Assembly: GCA_023511625.1 (NCBI GenBank)
Contig: JAIMBD010000002.1
Span: forward strand, 124,001 to 188,000
Reading direction: 5' to 3'
Source of the DNA: Bacillota bacterium
GTDB lineage: Bacteria; Bacillota; Sulfobacillia; Sulfobacillales; Sulfobacillaceae
DNA length: 64,000 bases
The notes beneath the pieces are model-generated. The model searched no databases. It worked only from the letters and a program-made list of their open reading frames with translations, and was not told the origin of the DNA. The position numbers and the translations under genes were made by a program. Of the stretch, positions 16,468 through 25,591 are shown piece after piece (within the stretch, counting starts at the first letter, position 1; the number at the start of each line of letters is the position of its first letter).

Positions 16468-17091
16468 ATGGTGCAGGCCATCCAAACGGTGGCGGAGTGG
16501 CTGTCGCGCGGGGGCTACGGAGCCGTGTTTTTGGTTCTGATGGCCGAGAGTCTGGGCATTCCCAGCCCTTCGGAAGTCGTGCTTCTCTTTTCAGGCTACC
16601 TCGTATGGCAGGGCCGATTCCAATATCCGTGGGTCATCGCCGTCGGTGCCCTCGGCAGCACTGTAGGCGCAGCGCTAGCCTATCAAATTGCGCTGCGCGG
16701 CGGGCGCCCCCTGCTCTTGGGCCCATTGCGCTGGCTGTTTCGCCATCCCGACCGCTTGGACGCCTGGGAGCGCTACTTCCTCCAACGCGGGCACGGCGTG
16801 GTCCTGATCGGCCGCCTGATTTCCGGCGTGCGAATGGTCATTTCCTACCCCGCCGGCCTATTCGGCATGCCTTGGCGCCGCTTCCTCGCCTACACCCTAC
16901 TCGGCTCGCTGGGGTGGCCGTTGTTAACAGTGACTGCCGGGTACCTCGCCGGCCCCCACGTCGTGGCAGCGCTCCACGCCATCGCCCGCCTGCAGCTTCC
17001 CGCCCTGATCGGCCTTGGCTTGGCCGGTGCGGCCTTGGTGGTCCTCGAGTGGAGCCGCCGCGCGCGCCGCCAACGCCTGCCCGAGTCCTAA
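16468..17091 (+). CDS. DedA family membrane protein
   Basis: 207 residues with five or six hydrophobic segments. DedA proteins are inner-membrane lipid transporters/scramblases needed for envelope homeostasis; some recycle undecaprenyl phosphate. Family landmarks: an acidic-proline loop ESLGIPSPSEVVLLFSGYL and the arginine-containing GRLISGVRMVISYPAGLFGM. The ATG at 16468 follows GAGGAGGGG; the longer frame upstream lies over the remA promoter. The C-terminus is basic (SRRARRQR). It converges on dapF nine bases away. Confidence 0.9.
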   Translation: MVQAIQTVAEWLSRGGYGAVFLVLMAESLGIPSPSEVVLLFSGYLVWQGRFQYPWVIAVGALGSTVGAALAYQIALRGGRPLLLGPLRWLFRHPDRLDAWERYFLQRGHGVVLIGRLISGVRMVISYPAGLFGMPWRRFLAYTLLGSLGWPLLTVTAGYLAGPHVVAALHAIARLQLPALIGLGLAGAALVVLEWSRRARRQRLPES

Positions 17092-17099
17092 CCCGAGCG

Positions 17100-17960
17100 T
17101 CACCGGGGCCAGTACTGGCCCTCACACACCTCGACGGCCGGTCCCTCCAGCCACACGTGGCCGGTTTCGGCATCCCACTGACAGCGTAGGGTGCCGCCCG
17201 GTACGTCCACCGTCACGGCCCGCGCGGTGCGCCCGGTCAACACGCCAGCCACCGTCGCGGCGCAGACCCCGGTCCCACAGGCCAACGTCAGCCCCGCCCC
17301 GCGCTCCCAATGACGGATGCGCATGGCCTCCGGTGACACCACCTCGACCGAGTGCACGTTGATGCGGTGGGGAAACCACGGGTGGTGTTCCAAGAGCGGG
17401 CCGTACTGCGCCGCCTCGTCCTCGCTCCACCGCGGGCCGAACAGGACCAGATGCGGATTGCCCATCGACACGGCGCTCCCCCGCCACGTGATGCCGCCGG
17501 CGGAGACCTCAAGGTCGAGAGTAGAGGCGTCAGGGTCGCCTTCCATGCCCAACGCGGCACGGGTATAGGCCGGTTCCCCCATGTCCACGCGGATCCAGCA
17601 GGCGCGCCCTTCGTGCACCTCCAGCACCTGCGGGTGCAGGACGCCGGCTCCCGTCTCGATGGCCTGCTCGGCACCGAGTTCCCCCCGGTCGTAGAGCCAC
17701 TTCGCCAAGCTCCGCAGCCCGTTACCGCACATCTCCGACTCGCTGCCGTCGCTGTTGAAGATGCGCATGCGGACCGGCGCCACGCGCGAGGGCGCGATGA
17801 GAATGATGCCGTCAGCGCCCACGCCAAAATGCCGGTCAGACATGGCTTGAGCTAGACGCGGCCAGTCCTCCTTCTCCCAGGCGGGCCAATGGCGCACGTC
17901 GATAAAAAGATAATCGTTGCCGCACCCGTGCATCTTGGTAAACCGGACGGGACCTTCCAT
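17100..17960 (-). CDS. dapF: Diaminopimelate epimerase
   Basis: 286 residues. It converts LL- to meso-diaminopimelate for lysine and peptidoglycan synthesis. N-terminus FTKMHGCGNDYLFID. The two catalytic cysteines are in SEMCGNGLR and LACGTGVCA; MGNPHLVLF is also typical. The ATG at 17960 follows AGGAGGCGACGGC; upstream codons in the same frame are not DapF-like. It lies 59 bases downstream of the P-type ATPase gene and may be transcribed with it. Confidence 0.96.
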   Translation of the reverse strand: MEGPVRFTKMHGCGNDYLFIDVRHWPAWEKEDWPRLAQAMSDRHFGVGADGIILIAPSRVAPVRMRIFNSDGSESEMCGNGLRSLAKWLYDRGELGAEQAIETGAGVLHPQVLEVHEGRACWIRVDMGEPAYTRAALGMEGDPDASTLDLEVSAGGITWRGSAVSMGNPHLVLFGPRWSEDEAAQYGPLLEHHPWFPHRINVHSVEVVSPEAMRIRHWERGAGLTLACGTGVCAATVAGVLTGRTARAVTVDVPGGTLRCQWDAETGHVWLEGPAVEVCEGQYWPR

Positions 17961-18019
17961 GCCGTCGCCTCCTGTGGTATTCGGCCTCTTCAAGATTGCG
18001 CAGGAGCACCGTCTCCTCC

Positions 18020-20686
18020 TCACCCGATCCGGCCGGCCGCCACCGGTCGCTGCCGCGGGCCCATCGCCAGTTGCCGCAACGCCGCGCCCAATTGGATGAA
18101 ACCCGATGCCCCCACCACCACGGCCCATCCCGCGGCGCTCAAGGGCGTCGTCCGAAACAGTGCCGCCAGTCCCGGCAAGTAGATGACTGCGGCCAGCATG
18201 GCCATGGACGATAGCACTGCCAAGACCGCCCAGGGATTCGAAAACAGCCCCACTTCCAGAAAACTGCGGTCCTCGCTGCGCACGTCGAAGACGTGAAACA
18301 GCTGACTGAGCACCAGCGTGGCCATGGCCATGGTCCGCGCCGTCTCCAGCCCCTGGCCGCCTCGCAAGGCCCAGACAAACACCGCCACGGTGGACAGGCC
18401 GATCAAGGCGCCCCGAAAGGCGATTTTCCCGCCCAGTCCTCGTGCGAACAGGCTTTCTTGCGGACGCCGGGGCGGCCGGTCCATGACCCCCGGTGCCGGC
18501 GGGTCTACGCCCAAGGCCATGGCCGGCAAGCCGTCTGTCACCAGATTGACAAACAAAATCTGAATCGGCAAGAGCGGCAACGGCAACCCCGCGAAGGCGG
18601 CCACGAACATCACCAGCACCTCTCCAACGTTGCAGGACAACAGGTAGCGGATGAACTTGCGGATGTTATCGTAGATGGCTCGTCCTTCTTGGATGGCGCG
18701 GACGATGGTGGCGAAATTGTCGTCGGTGAGAATCATCGCCGAGGCCTCTTTGGTGACATCGGTGCCGGTACGTCCCATGGCCACGCCGATATCGGCTTCC
18801 TTAACGGCCGGGGCGTCATTGACGCCGTCGCCGGTCATGGCCACCACCTCGCCAGCCACTTTCAAGGCGCGCACCACGCGCAACTTGTGGGGCGGTGCCA
18901 CGCGGGCGAACACCGGAACGGAGCGAACGCGGCGGACCAACTCGGTGTCGGACCATTGGTCGAGATCGGCTCCGGTCACCACCTGCCCGTCTTGGCCGTC
19001 TTCGAGGATTCCTAGTTCGCGCGCGATGGCCCGCGCAGTGTCGGGATGGTCGCCGGTAATCATCACCGTGCGCACCCCGGCGCGTTTGGCCAAAGCGACC
19101 GACCGTCGCGCCTCTGGACGCGGGGGGTCGATCATCCCCACCAACCCGCACAGCACCAATTGCTCCTCCAGATCCTCCGGTGCCATCCTGCTCGGCAAGG
19201 CCCGTCGGGCCACCGCCAGCACCCGAAGCGCCCGCAGGGCCATGCCGTCTTGAGCAGCCAATACCGCCTTGACCCGCTCGGGGTCCAACGGCACCTCCCG
19301 CCCTTGCCAGAGTATCGCGCGGCACTGGGGCAGGACGGCGTCGAGCGCTCCTTTGACCCACGCCGTGGCGGCACCGCCCGGCCCCTCTACGGCCACTGCC
19401 ATCCGCCGCCGATCCGATTCGAACGGGATCTCCAGCGTGCGGCGCCCGCTGGTACCCGCCCAATCTGGGCCCAACGCCCGATAGGCTGCAGCGATGAGGG
19501 CCACCTCGGTAGGATCCCCTTCTCCCTCGCCGGTATCGGGATCCCATTGCGCGTTGTTACACAATCCGCCGCCCTGCAGCGTCTCCCGAGCACCGAGGTC
19601 GTGCCGCAGGGAGGCATCGGGTGCTTCGGACAGGCTCCACAGCGTCCCGCCGCTCCAAAGCTCGGTCACCGTCATGCGGTTCATCGTCAGGGTTCCGGTT
19701 TTGTCCGAACAGATCACGGTGGTGCATCCGAGCGTCTCTACCGCCGGCAGGCGGCGCACGATGGCATGGGCGCGGATCATCCGCTGCACGCCCAAGGCCA
19801 GGGCCACCGTGACGATGGCCGGCAGGCCCTCCGGGATGGCCGCTACGGCCAAGCTCACTCCCGTCAAGAACATCTGATACAGAGGTTCCCCGCGCAGCAC
19901 GCCGGTGATGGCCACTGCCGCCACGATCCCCACCGAAAATCCCACCAGCACCCGCCCAAGATGCTCCAATCGGCGTTGCAGTGGCGTTTGGTCATGCCCT
20001 GCCTCTTGCATCAGGTGGGCGATGGCCCCCATCTCGGTCCGCATGCCGGTGGCCACCACCACCGCGCGCCCGCGCCCGCGGCGGATGGTGGTGCCCATAA
20101 ACACCATGTTGTGCCGGTCTCCCACCGCCGCGGCCTCTGGTACCAGCGCCTCCGCCCGCTTTTCCACTGGCGCCGACTCTCCGGTCAAGGCAGCCTCCTC
20201 CACCGCCAGAAACGTAGCGGCCACCAGTCGCGCGTCGGCCGCCACCCGATCTCCTGCTTCCAGTTCCAACACGTCGCCCGGAACCAGAGCAGACGCGGCC
20301 ACCGTTGCCACCCGCCCTTCCCGCAAAACCCTGGCCGTGGGAGCAGTCAGCGCGCGCAAGGTCTCCACCGAGCGTTCCGCGCGGTATTCCTGGACAAACC
20401 CAAGGCACGCGTTGAGGGCAACGATGGCCAAGATGGTGACGGCGTCCCCGACTTCGCCGAGCAGGAACGAGATGGCCGTCGCCGCGATGAGCACCAGCAC
20501 CATGAAGTCCTCAAATTGCTCGGCAAACAGCCGCCACCACGCCACGCGCGGGGCCTCGGCGAGTTGGTTGGGCCCCACCTCTTCCAGGCGCCGCTCGGCC
20601 TCGCTTTCCGAGAGGCCGCGCTCGGGGTCCGTGCGCACCTGCAAGAACACCTCTGGCGCCGGCAAGGCATGCCACGGTACGGCCAC
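18020..20686 (-). CDS. Calcium-transporting P-type ATPase (YloB/PacL type)
   Basis: 888 residues, P2A ATPase. Seen: N-terminal cation-ATPase domain (SEAERRLEEVGPNQL), actuator ALTGESAPV, the calcium-site helix VAAIPEGLPAIVTVALALG, phosphorylation site CSDKTGTLTMNRMTV, hinge TGDGVNDAPAVKEADIGVAMG and a C-terminal six-helix domain. PEGLP in M4 supports Ca2+ (with Mn2+ possible). The GTG at 20686 is chosen for its GGGGGG site; the family N-terminus fits. This is the YloB position relative to the remA operon in B. subtilis, where YloB supplies calcium in sporulation. Confidence 0.94.
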   Translation of the reverse strand: MAVPWHALPAPEVFLQVRTDPERGLSESEAERRLEEVGPNQLAEAPRVAWWRLFAEQFEDFMVLVLIAATAISFLLGEVGDAVTILAIVALNACLGFVQEYRAERSVETLRALTAPTARVLREGRVATVAASALVPGDVLELEAGDRVAADARLVAATFLAVEEAALTGESAPVEKRAEALVPEAAAVGDRHNMVFMGTTIRRGRGRAVVVATGMRTEMGAIAHLMQEAGHDQTPLQRRLEHLGRVLVGFSVGIVAAVAITGVLRGEPLYQMFLTGVSLAVAAIPEGLPAIVTVALALGVQRMIRAHAIVRRLPAVETLGCTTVICSDKTGTLTMNRMTVTELWSGGTLWSLSEAPDASLRHDLGARETLQGGGLCNNAQWDPDTGEGEGDPTEVALIAAAYRALGPDWAGTSGRRTLEIPFESDRRRMAVAVEGPGGAATAWVKGALDAVLPQCRAILWQGREVPLDPERVKAVLAAQDGMALRALRVLAVARRALPSRMAPEDLEEQLVLCGLVGMIDPPRPEARRSVALAKRAGVRTVMITGDHPDTARAIARELGILEDGQDGQVVTGADLDQWSDTELVRRVRSVPVFARVAPPHKLRVVRALKVAGEVVAMTGDGVNDAPAVKEADIGVAMGRTGTDVTKEASAMILTDDNFATIVRAIQEGRAIYDNIRKFIRYLLSCNVGEVLVMFVAAFAGLPLPLLPIQILFVNLVTDGLPAMALGVDPPAPGVMDRPPRRPQESLFARGLGGKIAFRGALIGLSTVAVFVWALRGGQGLETARTMAMATLVLSQLFHVFDVRSEDRSFLEVGLFSNPWAVLAVLSSMAMLAAVIYLPGLAALFRTTPLSAAGWAVVVGASGFIQLGAALRQLAMGPRQRPVAAGRIG

Positions 20687-20880
20687 GACAATCCCCCCTG
20701 TCCCAAAATCAGGACTAGGGTATGTCCGCCCCACTCCGGCGAGAACGCCGGCATCGCGGTCTTTGCCGGGCCTAATCGCCAGGCTTCGCGCCCAATCGCC
20801 CTCAAGAGTAACATCTTTTTCCAGTCGGCATATCGGTAAGGCGGGTGCAATGCCCCCAAGCGCCGGTCCGCTAGACCGTC

Positions 20881-20898
20881 GCGGCCGCTCCCGGCCGC
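20881..20898. repeat. Perfect 7-bp inverted repeat in intergenic region
   Basis: GCGGCCG-CTCC-CGGCCGC forms a stable hairpin 80 bases before the cysteine-rich gene. No T-run follows on either strand, so it is not a standard terminator; it could be an operator or an mRNA leader structure. Confidence 0.5.
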
Positions 20899-20977
20899 AC
20901 TACCTCGGCCGTCTGCTTCGGAAATCGAATCCGGTCGTCTTTTGCTCCGTGGTCTTAAGTTAAGAAAGGAGTCGATT

Positions 20978-21538
20978 ATGGCAAGCGTGACCCCTGGGCC
21001 GTGCCCCAGTACCGGATGCCCTGCCCCTACCGAAATCGACTGCATTGTGGTCGACAAGGTTTACGATTCCTGCACCCAAACCATCACCGTCACGCAGACG
21101 GTGACACCCACTGCCGTGTGCACCGTCACCGGCTGCAGCATCGACCTGAGTACCTCCTCTTGCACGGTGGGCGCCGTCACCCCCACCCTGACCCCGAACT
21201 ACAACGACATCACCTTCGTAATTGCCGCCTCCTATTCGATCGCGTGCTCTGCCGGCGTCTCCCTTCCGGAAACGGCCGATACCACCGTCACCGTCACCCT
21301 CTACAATCCCGCCGGCACCACGCCCTCCTGCAGCATCCTGTCCGGGTCCTGCACCTGTGTCAACCTGCCGAACGGCAGCATCTCCTGCACCCTGACCCTG
21401 TGTTTGTTGTTCCAAACCACGGCCACAGTCCAACTGCTGGTTCCGAGCTACGGGTTCTGCGAACCGGCCCCTTGCCCCCAGGTGGGCCCGGTCTTGGCGT
21501 GCCCTCCAAGCCCCCTGTTCCCGCCCCAAGCCTCTTAA
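20978..21538 (+). CDS. Cysteine-rich protein, possibly spore-surface, unknown family
   Basis: 186 residues with 16 or more cysteines, many Thr/Val/Ser, few charged residues and beta-strand-like alternation (TQTITVTQTVTPTAVCTVTG; TTVTVTLYNPAG). It contains DCIVVDKVYDSCTQ; a KVYDSC-type segment recurs, as I recall, in uncharacterised proteins of spore-formers, but I cannot name the family. No signal peptide or membrane segment is visible, so export would be by mother-cell deposition or it stays inside. The ATG at 20978 follows AAGAAAGGAG. Isolated gene with a strong hairpin after it. A coat or exosporium role is inference. Confidence 0.7.
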   Translation: MASVTPGPCPSTGCPAPTEIDCIVVDKVYDSCTQTITVTQTVTPTAVCTVTGCSIDLSTSSCTVGAVTPTLTPNYNDITFVIAASYSIACSAGVSLPETADTTVTVTLYNPAGTTPSCSILSGSCTCVNLPNGSISCTLTLCLLFQTTATVQLLVPSYGFCEPAPCPQVGPVLACPPSPLFPPQAS

Positions 21539-21550
21539 CCCGCCCCGAGC

Positions 21551-21582
21551 CCGGCCGCCCCCCCCCGGGGGGCGGCGGCCGG
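21551..21582 (+). terminator. Very stable GC hairpin after the cysteine-rich gene
   Basis: CCGGCCGCC...GGCGGCGGCCGG forms a near-perfect 14-16-bp stem with one mismatch, starting 12 bases after the stop. There is no T-tract, so termination would have to be hairpin-only or the structure may stabilise the mRNA end. Confidence 0.55.
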
Positions 21583-22310
21583 CACTGGGAGACAACCCTC
21601 AAGGGACCGGTGGTGCACCCCAAGGCGCCCCTTGCCGGGCTTCCCCCACCGCCCCGACTCGCGGCGTCCCGCCTTGTTTGGGAAGAAGCCAACGCTTTGT
21701 AGCGCCAGGGAGGCGCAGCCCCGACCACAAGCAGCGTCCTCGGTTGGGAGGGCCTCGCGAGGCAGCGACAGGCCTCATGGGCGAAAAGACCGCAGCAGAC
21801 GAGGCCATCGCTCGGAGAAGAGCCGGAACCGGGATGGCGAGAAGGGGCGCGGGGTTTGCCGCCACACTGCCCAGGACGTGGGCATCACCTCCCATCTTAG
21901 GCCATTGGGCGCCGGCCGATGCTCTGGCTTGAAAACGGTGCCTTGATGGCAGGTCCTTAAGCGATCGAGGTACTCGGCGGGCCCATCCCCTGGCGCTTTG
22001 CCGCCCCCCGAGGCTCGGTGCGGCCGCGCCGCCCAGGGACCAGTCCGAGCCTTCGTTGGGCCCTCAGGTGGCAGGTGGCCCCTTCGGGCCCCCAACGTGG
22101 GGCGCTTTGGCCGCAGAATCCCCCCGACAAAAGCCCCTCTGGGGGCAACGACCTCCGTCGACCCGGTAGAACGGCCGAAGAGCAGCGCTGTCCCGGGGCC
22201 CCTCGCTCTCTCCCCGTTTGGCCCGGCATGGTACCCGTCCCGGCCGGACCCCTCGGGCCCTTCAGGCTTTGGGCTCGAGGAGACACCTTGGACCTTCGCG
22301 GGCTTTTCGC
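21583..22310. other. 728-base stretch without a recognisable gene
   Basis: Open frames exist on both strands (for example 21775-22515 minus), but they have no start context or recognisable protein sequence and continue antisense into xdhC. Local inverted repeats occur, such as CGTTGGG/CCCAACG (22054-22060/22091-22097) enclosing GGCCC-CTTC-GGGCC. It may be decayed DNA or an RNA gene. No tRNA, 6S, tmRNA or RNase P signature was seen. Confidence 0.5.
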
Positions 22311-23243
22311 CTAGGGCCCCACCGCAACGTACCGGGCCGGATCGCCCAAAAACCGCTCGCGGCAACCGGGCCCGCAGAAGCCATAGGTCCTGCCCGCATA
22401 CTCGGCGCGGTAGGGGGTGCGGGCCAGATCCACCGACATGCCGCACACAGGATCGACGGCGGTGTCCAAAGGTGCTGCCGCCGGCTCGGCGTGCGGGCGC
22501 CGGGCCTCGACCCATTCCGCCAAGATGGACACCGCCACGTCTTGGGCCGTGCGGGCCCCGATGGGCAGCCCCGCCGGCGCGTGCAGGCGGTCCAGCCCCT
22601 CTACCCCCGCGGCCCGAAGCGCGTCGCGGATGGCTTCGGCTCGCCGAGCACTGGCCACCAATCCGAGGTAGCCCGCCGGGCTCTGCAATCCCACGGATAC
22701 AGCCACCTCGTCGTAGGCTCCCTGGGTGGCGACCACCAATCCGGATCCGGCGGCCACCAACGAGGCGAGGCGCCGGCGAAAATCCGCCTCCGACTCCCTC
22801 TCCTCCCAGCTGACCCGGTGTACGGCAGCGCCCGCAGCTTCCGCTACCCGAGCCACGGCCTCGGCTACCGGCGTCGTTCCCACCACCACCAGTCGCGGCG
22901 GTCCCACCCGCGGCTCAATCAACAGGTCCATCGCGCCGTGGCTGGCACAGGTAAGCGGCCGGCGCACCACCCCCGGTTCCTCCCCATCCTGGGGATCGGG
23001 GTCTAAGCGGAGGAGCACCGGTTCCTGCCTGGCTAGGGTGGCCAACGCCGCGTCGACCACCTGGGACTGGGCGCAGACGCCCCCCACCCATCCGTAGAGC
23101 GCGCCGTCTTCGGTCACGACCGCGCGCATCCCGGGGCGGGCCGAGGAGGGGCGCCGAACCTTGACCACCGTCACCAGTGCGTAGGGCTGCCCTCGGCGTT
23201 CCAACTCCGCCAACCATTCCCACGCGGGCTCTTCCCGGTTCAC
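22311..23243 (-). CDS. XdhC/CoxF family molybdenum-cofactor protein with C-terminal YHS domain
   Basis: 310 residues. The N-terminal XdhC_CoxI domain has YALVTVVKVRRPSSARPGMR and GWVGGVCAQ, a form typical of the XdhC partners of CO dehydrogenases. A Rossmann-like XdhC_C domain (LVVVGTTPVAEAVARVAEAAG) follows. The last 45 residues are a YHS metal-binding domain: DPVCGMSVD, then YGFCGPGCRERFL. XdhC proteins deliver sulfurated cofactor to molybdenum hydroxylases; the YHS domain may handle copper or another soft metal, which would suit a Mo-Cu enzyme (inference). The GTG at 23243 overlaps the coxL stop as GTGA. Confidence 0.88.
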   Translation of the reverse strand: MNREEPAWEWLAELERRGQPYALVTVVKVRRPSSARPGMRAVVTEDGALYGWVGGVCAQSQVVDAALATLARQEPVLLRLDPDPQDGEEPGVVRRPLTCASHGAMDLLIEPRVGPPRLVVVGTTPVAEAVARVAEAAGAAVHRVSWEERESEADFRRRLASLVAAGSGLVVATQGAYDEVAVSVGLQSPAGYLGLVASARRAEAIRDALRAAGVEGLDRLHAPAGLPIGARTAQDVAVSILAEWVEARRPHAEPAAAPLDTAVDPVCGMSVDLARTPYRAEYAGRTYGFCGPGCRERFLGDPARYVAVGP

Positions 23244-25591
23244 TCGGCCACCCCCCGCTCGTGCAAAACCTCCCAGATCTTCCACGGGTAGAGCGGGATG
23301 TCGAGATGCGTTACCCCCAACGGGGCCAGGGCATCGATGACGGCGTTGACGAAAGCTGCCGGCGAACCGACATTGGGGGATTCGCCCACGCCTTTGGCCC
23401 CGATGGGATGATGGGGAGACGGCGTCACGGTGCGGTCTGTCTCCCATTGGGGGGTCTCCACGGCCGTGGGCACCAGATACTCCATAAAATTGGGTGCAAG
23501 GCAATTGCCCTGCTCGTCAAACGCGATTTCCTGAAGAAAGGCAATGGCAAACCCTTCGGTCAGCCCCCCGTGGATCTGTCCCTCCACCACCATGGGGTTG
23601 ATGACCGTGCCGCAGTCATCGACCGCCACGAAACGGCGGACGTGGACCTGACTGGTGCCTTTGTCGATATCCACCACGCACAAGTAGGCGCCGTTGGGGA
23701 AGGTCAGGTTGGGGGGATCGTAGTAGACGGTCCCCTCCAATCCCGGTTCCATGCCGGGAGGCGGGTTGGTGTACGCTGCCAAAGCCACCTCAGCCATGGT
23801 CACCCCTCGTGCCGGTGTCCCCGCGGGATGAAATCGGGTCCCGTCCCACTCCACGTCGTCTTCGGCCACCTCCAAGAGGTGCGCGGCGATGCGCCGAGCC
23901 TTGTCGCGTACCCGCCGGGCGGCGACGGCCGCCGCGGCACCCGCTGTAGGCGTACTGCGACTGGCATACGTCCCCAGCCCATAGGGCGCCGTGTCGGTAT
24001 CGCCCTCCTCCACCAAGACGTCGTCGGCCGTCAGTCCCAGTTCTTCGGCGATGACTTGGGCAAAGGTGGTCTCGTGCCCCTGCCCCTGGTGGCGCGTCCC
24101 GAGGCGAGCCAGCACCTTTCCCGTAGGGTGGACCCGAAGCTCGCAACTGTCAAACATCTTGATGCCGAGGATGTCGAAGGTGTGGCTGGGGCCTGCGCCC
24201 ACGATCTCGGTAAATGTGGAGACACCAATGCCCATCAGTTCTCCCCGTGCCCGCCGTTCCGCCTGTTCTTGGCGCAAGGCCGCGTACCCGATGCGCTCCA
24301 TGGCGCGTTCCAGCGTCGCCCGGTAATTTCCGCTGTCGTAGGTCCACCCCAGCGGAGAATGGTAGGGAAATTTCTCGGGCGGGATGAAGTTCTTCAGGCG
24401 CAACGCCACAGGGTCCATCCCCAGGCGCAAGGCCAGGGACTGCATGGCCCGCTCGATGAGGAAGGAGGCTTCGGTGACGCGGAAGGAGCAGCGATAGGCA
24501 ACGCCGCCGGGCGCCTTGTTGGTGTAGACCCCGTCGACCTCGGCAAAGGCCACCGGAAAGTCGTACGAACCGGTGACGATACTGAACAGTCCAGCCGGAA
24601 AACGGGTGGGATCGGCCGCGGCGTCAAACGCGCCGTGGTCGGCAATGGTCGAAACCTTCAACGCCGTAACCTTGCCGTCGGCGTCGGCCCCGATCTCCAC
24701 CGTCATGTGGTAGTCGCGGGCAAAGTTGGTACTGGTCAGGTTTTCGGTACGCGTCTCCACCCATTTCACCGGCCGGTTCAACCGCATCGCGGCCACAATG
24801 GCGGCGACGTACCCGGGAAAGACCGGCACCTTGTTGCCAAATCCCCCTCCGACATCCGGAGACACCACGCGGATCTTGTGTTCCGGAATCCCCGCCACCA
24901 TGGCCAACACCGTGCGATGGGCGTGTGGAGCCTGCGAGGTGACGTACCACGTCAGCCGGCCGGTGGCCCGCTGGTAGTCGGCGATGCAGCCGCAGGGCTC
25001 TAGCGGGGCCGGGTGAACGCGCGGCATGCGCACCGTCTCGCGCACCACTACGGCCGACCGGGCCAAGGCCGCCTCGGTGGCCGCCCGGTCCCCCGCTTCC
25101 CAGTGGAAGATGCGGTTAGAGGGCGGATCGCGATCCTCGCGCAGGATCGGGGAGCCAGGTTCCAGCGCTCGGTAGGGGTCGACCACTGCCGGCAAGGGCT
25201 CGTAGTCCACCTCCACCAAGGCCGCTGCGTCTTCGGCCAGGGCCCGGCTTTCTGCAACCACCGCCGCCACTTCTTGGTACTGGAACAAGACCTTGTCAAC
25301 CGCCAACACCATTTGGCGGTCCCCGGCCAAGGTCGGCATCCAAGCCAGTCCTGCCGCCGCCAAGTCCTGCCCCGTCAGCACCAGATGGACCCCGGGCAGA
25401 GCCGCGGCCCGTTGAACGTCGATGCGCCGGATGCGGGCGTGCGCGTACGGGCTGCGCACCAAAGCCAGGTGGAGCATCCCGGGCAGGACGATGTCATCGA
25501 GATACCGGCCCTGTCCGCGAATCAGGCGTGCGTCTTCCTTGCGGCGGATAGGTTTGCCCAAGGGGCGCGGTTCGGACAACTCGAGCGCCAT
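23240..25591 (-). CDS. coxL: Aerobic carbon monoxide dehydrogenase large subunit, form I
   Basis: 783 residues, the molybdopterin subunit. The form I signature AYRCSFR is present at residues 365-371 (bases 24499-24479); its cysteine (368) would hold the copper of the Mo-S-Cu centre. Form II enzymes have AYRGAGR. Other cofactor segments: DVGGGFGNK, GTRHQGQGHETTF and the catalytic glutamate in GVGESPNVGSPAA. The protein should oxidise CO to CO2 and pass electrons via CoxS and CoxM to quinone. The ATG at 25591 abuts the coxS stop. Gene order M-S-L is that of form I clusters. Confidence 0.96.
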   Translation of the reverse strand: MALELSEPRPLGKPIRRKEDARLIRGQGRYLDDIVLPGMLHLALVRSPYAHARIRRIDVQRAAALPGVHLVLTGQDLAAAGLAWMPTLAGDRQMVLAVDKVLFQYQEVAAVVAESRALAEDAAALVEVDYEPLPAVVDPYRALEPGSPILREDRDPPSNRIFHWEAGDRAATEAALARSAVVVRETVRMPRVHPAPLEPCGCIADYQRATGRLTWYVTSQAPHAHRTVLAMVAGIPEHKIRVVSPDVGGGFGNKVPVFPGYVAAIVAAMRLNRPVKWVETRTENLTSTNFARDYHMTVEIGADADGKVTALKVSTIADHGAFDAAADPTRFPAGLFSIVTGSYDFPVAFAEVDGVYTNKAPGGVAYRCSFRVTEASFLIERAMQSLALRLGMDPVALRLKNFIPPEKFPYHSPLGWTYDSGNYRATLERAMERIGYAALRQEQAERRARGELMGIGVSTFTEIVGAGPSHTFDILGIKMFDSCELRVHPTGKVLARLGTRHQGQGHETTFAQVIAEELGLTADDVLVEEGDTDTAPYGLGTYASRSTPTAGAAAAVAARRVRDKARRIAAHLLEVAEDDVEWDGTRFHPAGTPARGVTMAEVALAAYTNPPPGMEPGLEGTVYYDPPNLTFPNGAYLCVVDIDKGTSQVHVRRFVAVDDCGTVINPMVVEGQIHGGLTEGFAIAFLQEIAFDEQGNCLAPNFMEYLVPTAVETPQWETDRTVTPSPHHPIGAKGVGESPNVGSPAAFVNAVIDALAPLGVTHLDIPLYPWKIWEVLHERGVAE

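Noticed and set aside
19046-20839. 597-codon plus-strand frame
   Set aside because: Antisense to the P-type ATPase, which is fully supported by motifs.
21599-21950. Possible moco or other riboswitch near the molybdenum genes
   Set aside because: The region is downstream of xdhC on the minus strand, with no plus-strand gene after it, and no known riboswitch core was recognised.
21775-22515. 246-codon minus-strand frame covering the gene-poor region
   Set aside because: Begins inside xdhC in another frame, has no ribosome site or recognisable domain, and looks like a GC-driven chance frame.
23177-25003. 608-codon plus-strand frame
   Set aside because: Antisense shadow of coxL.
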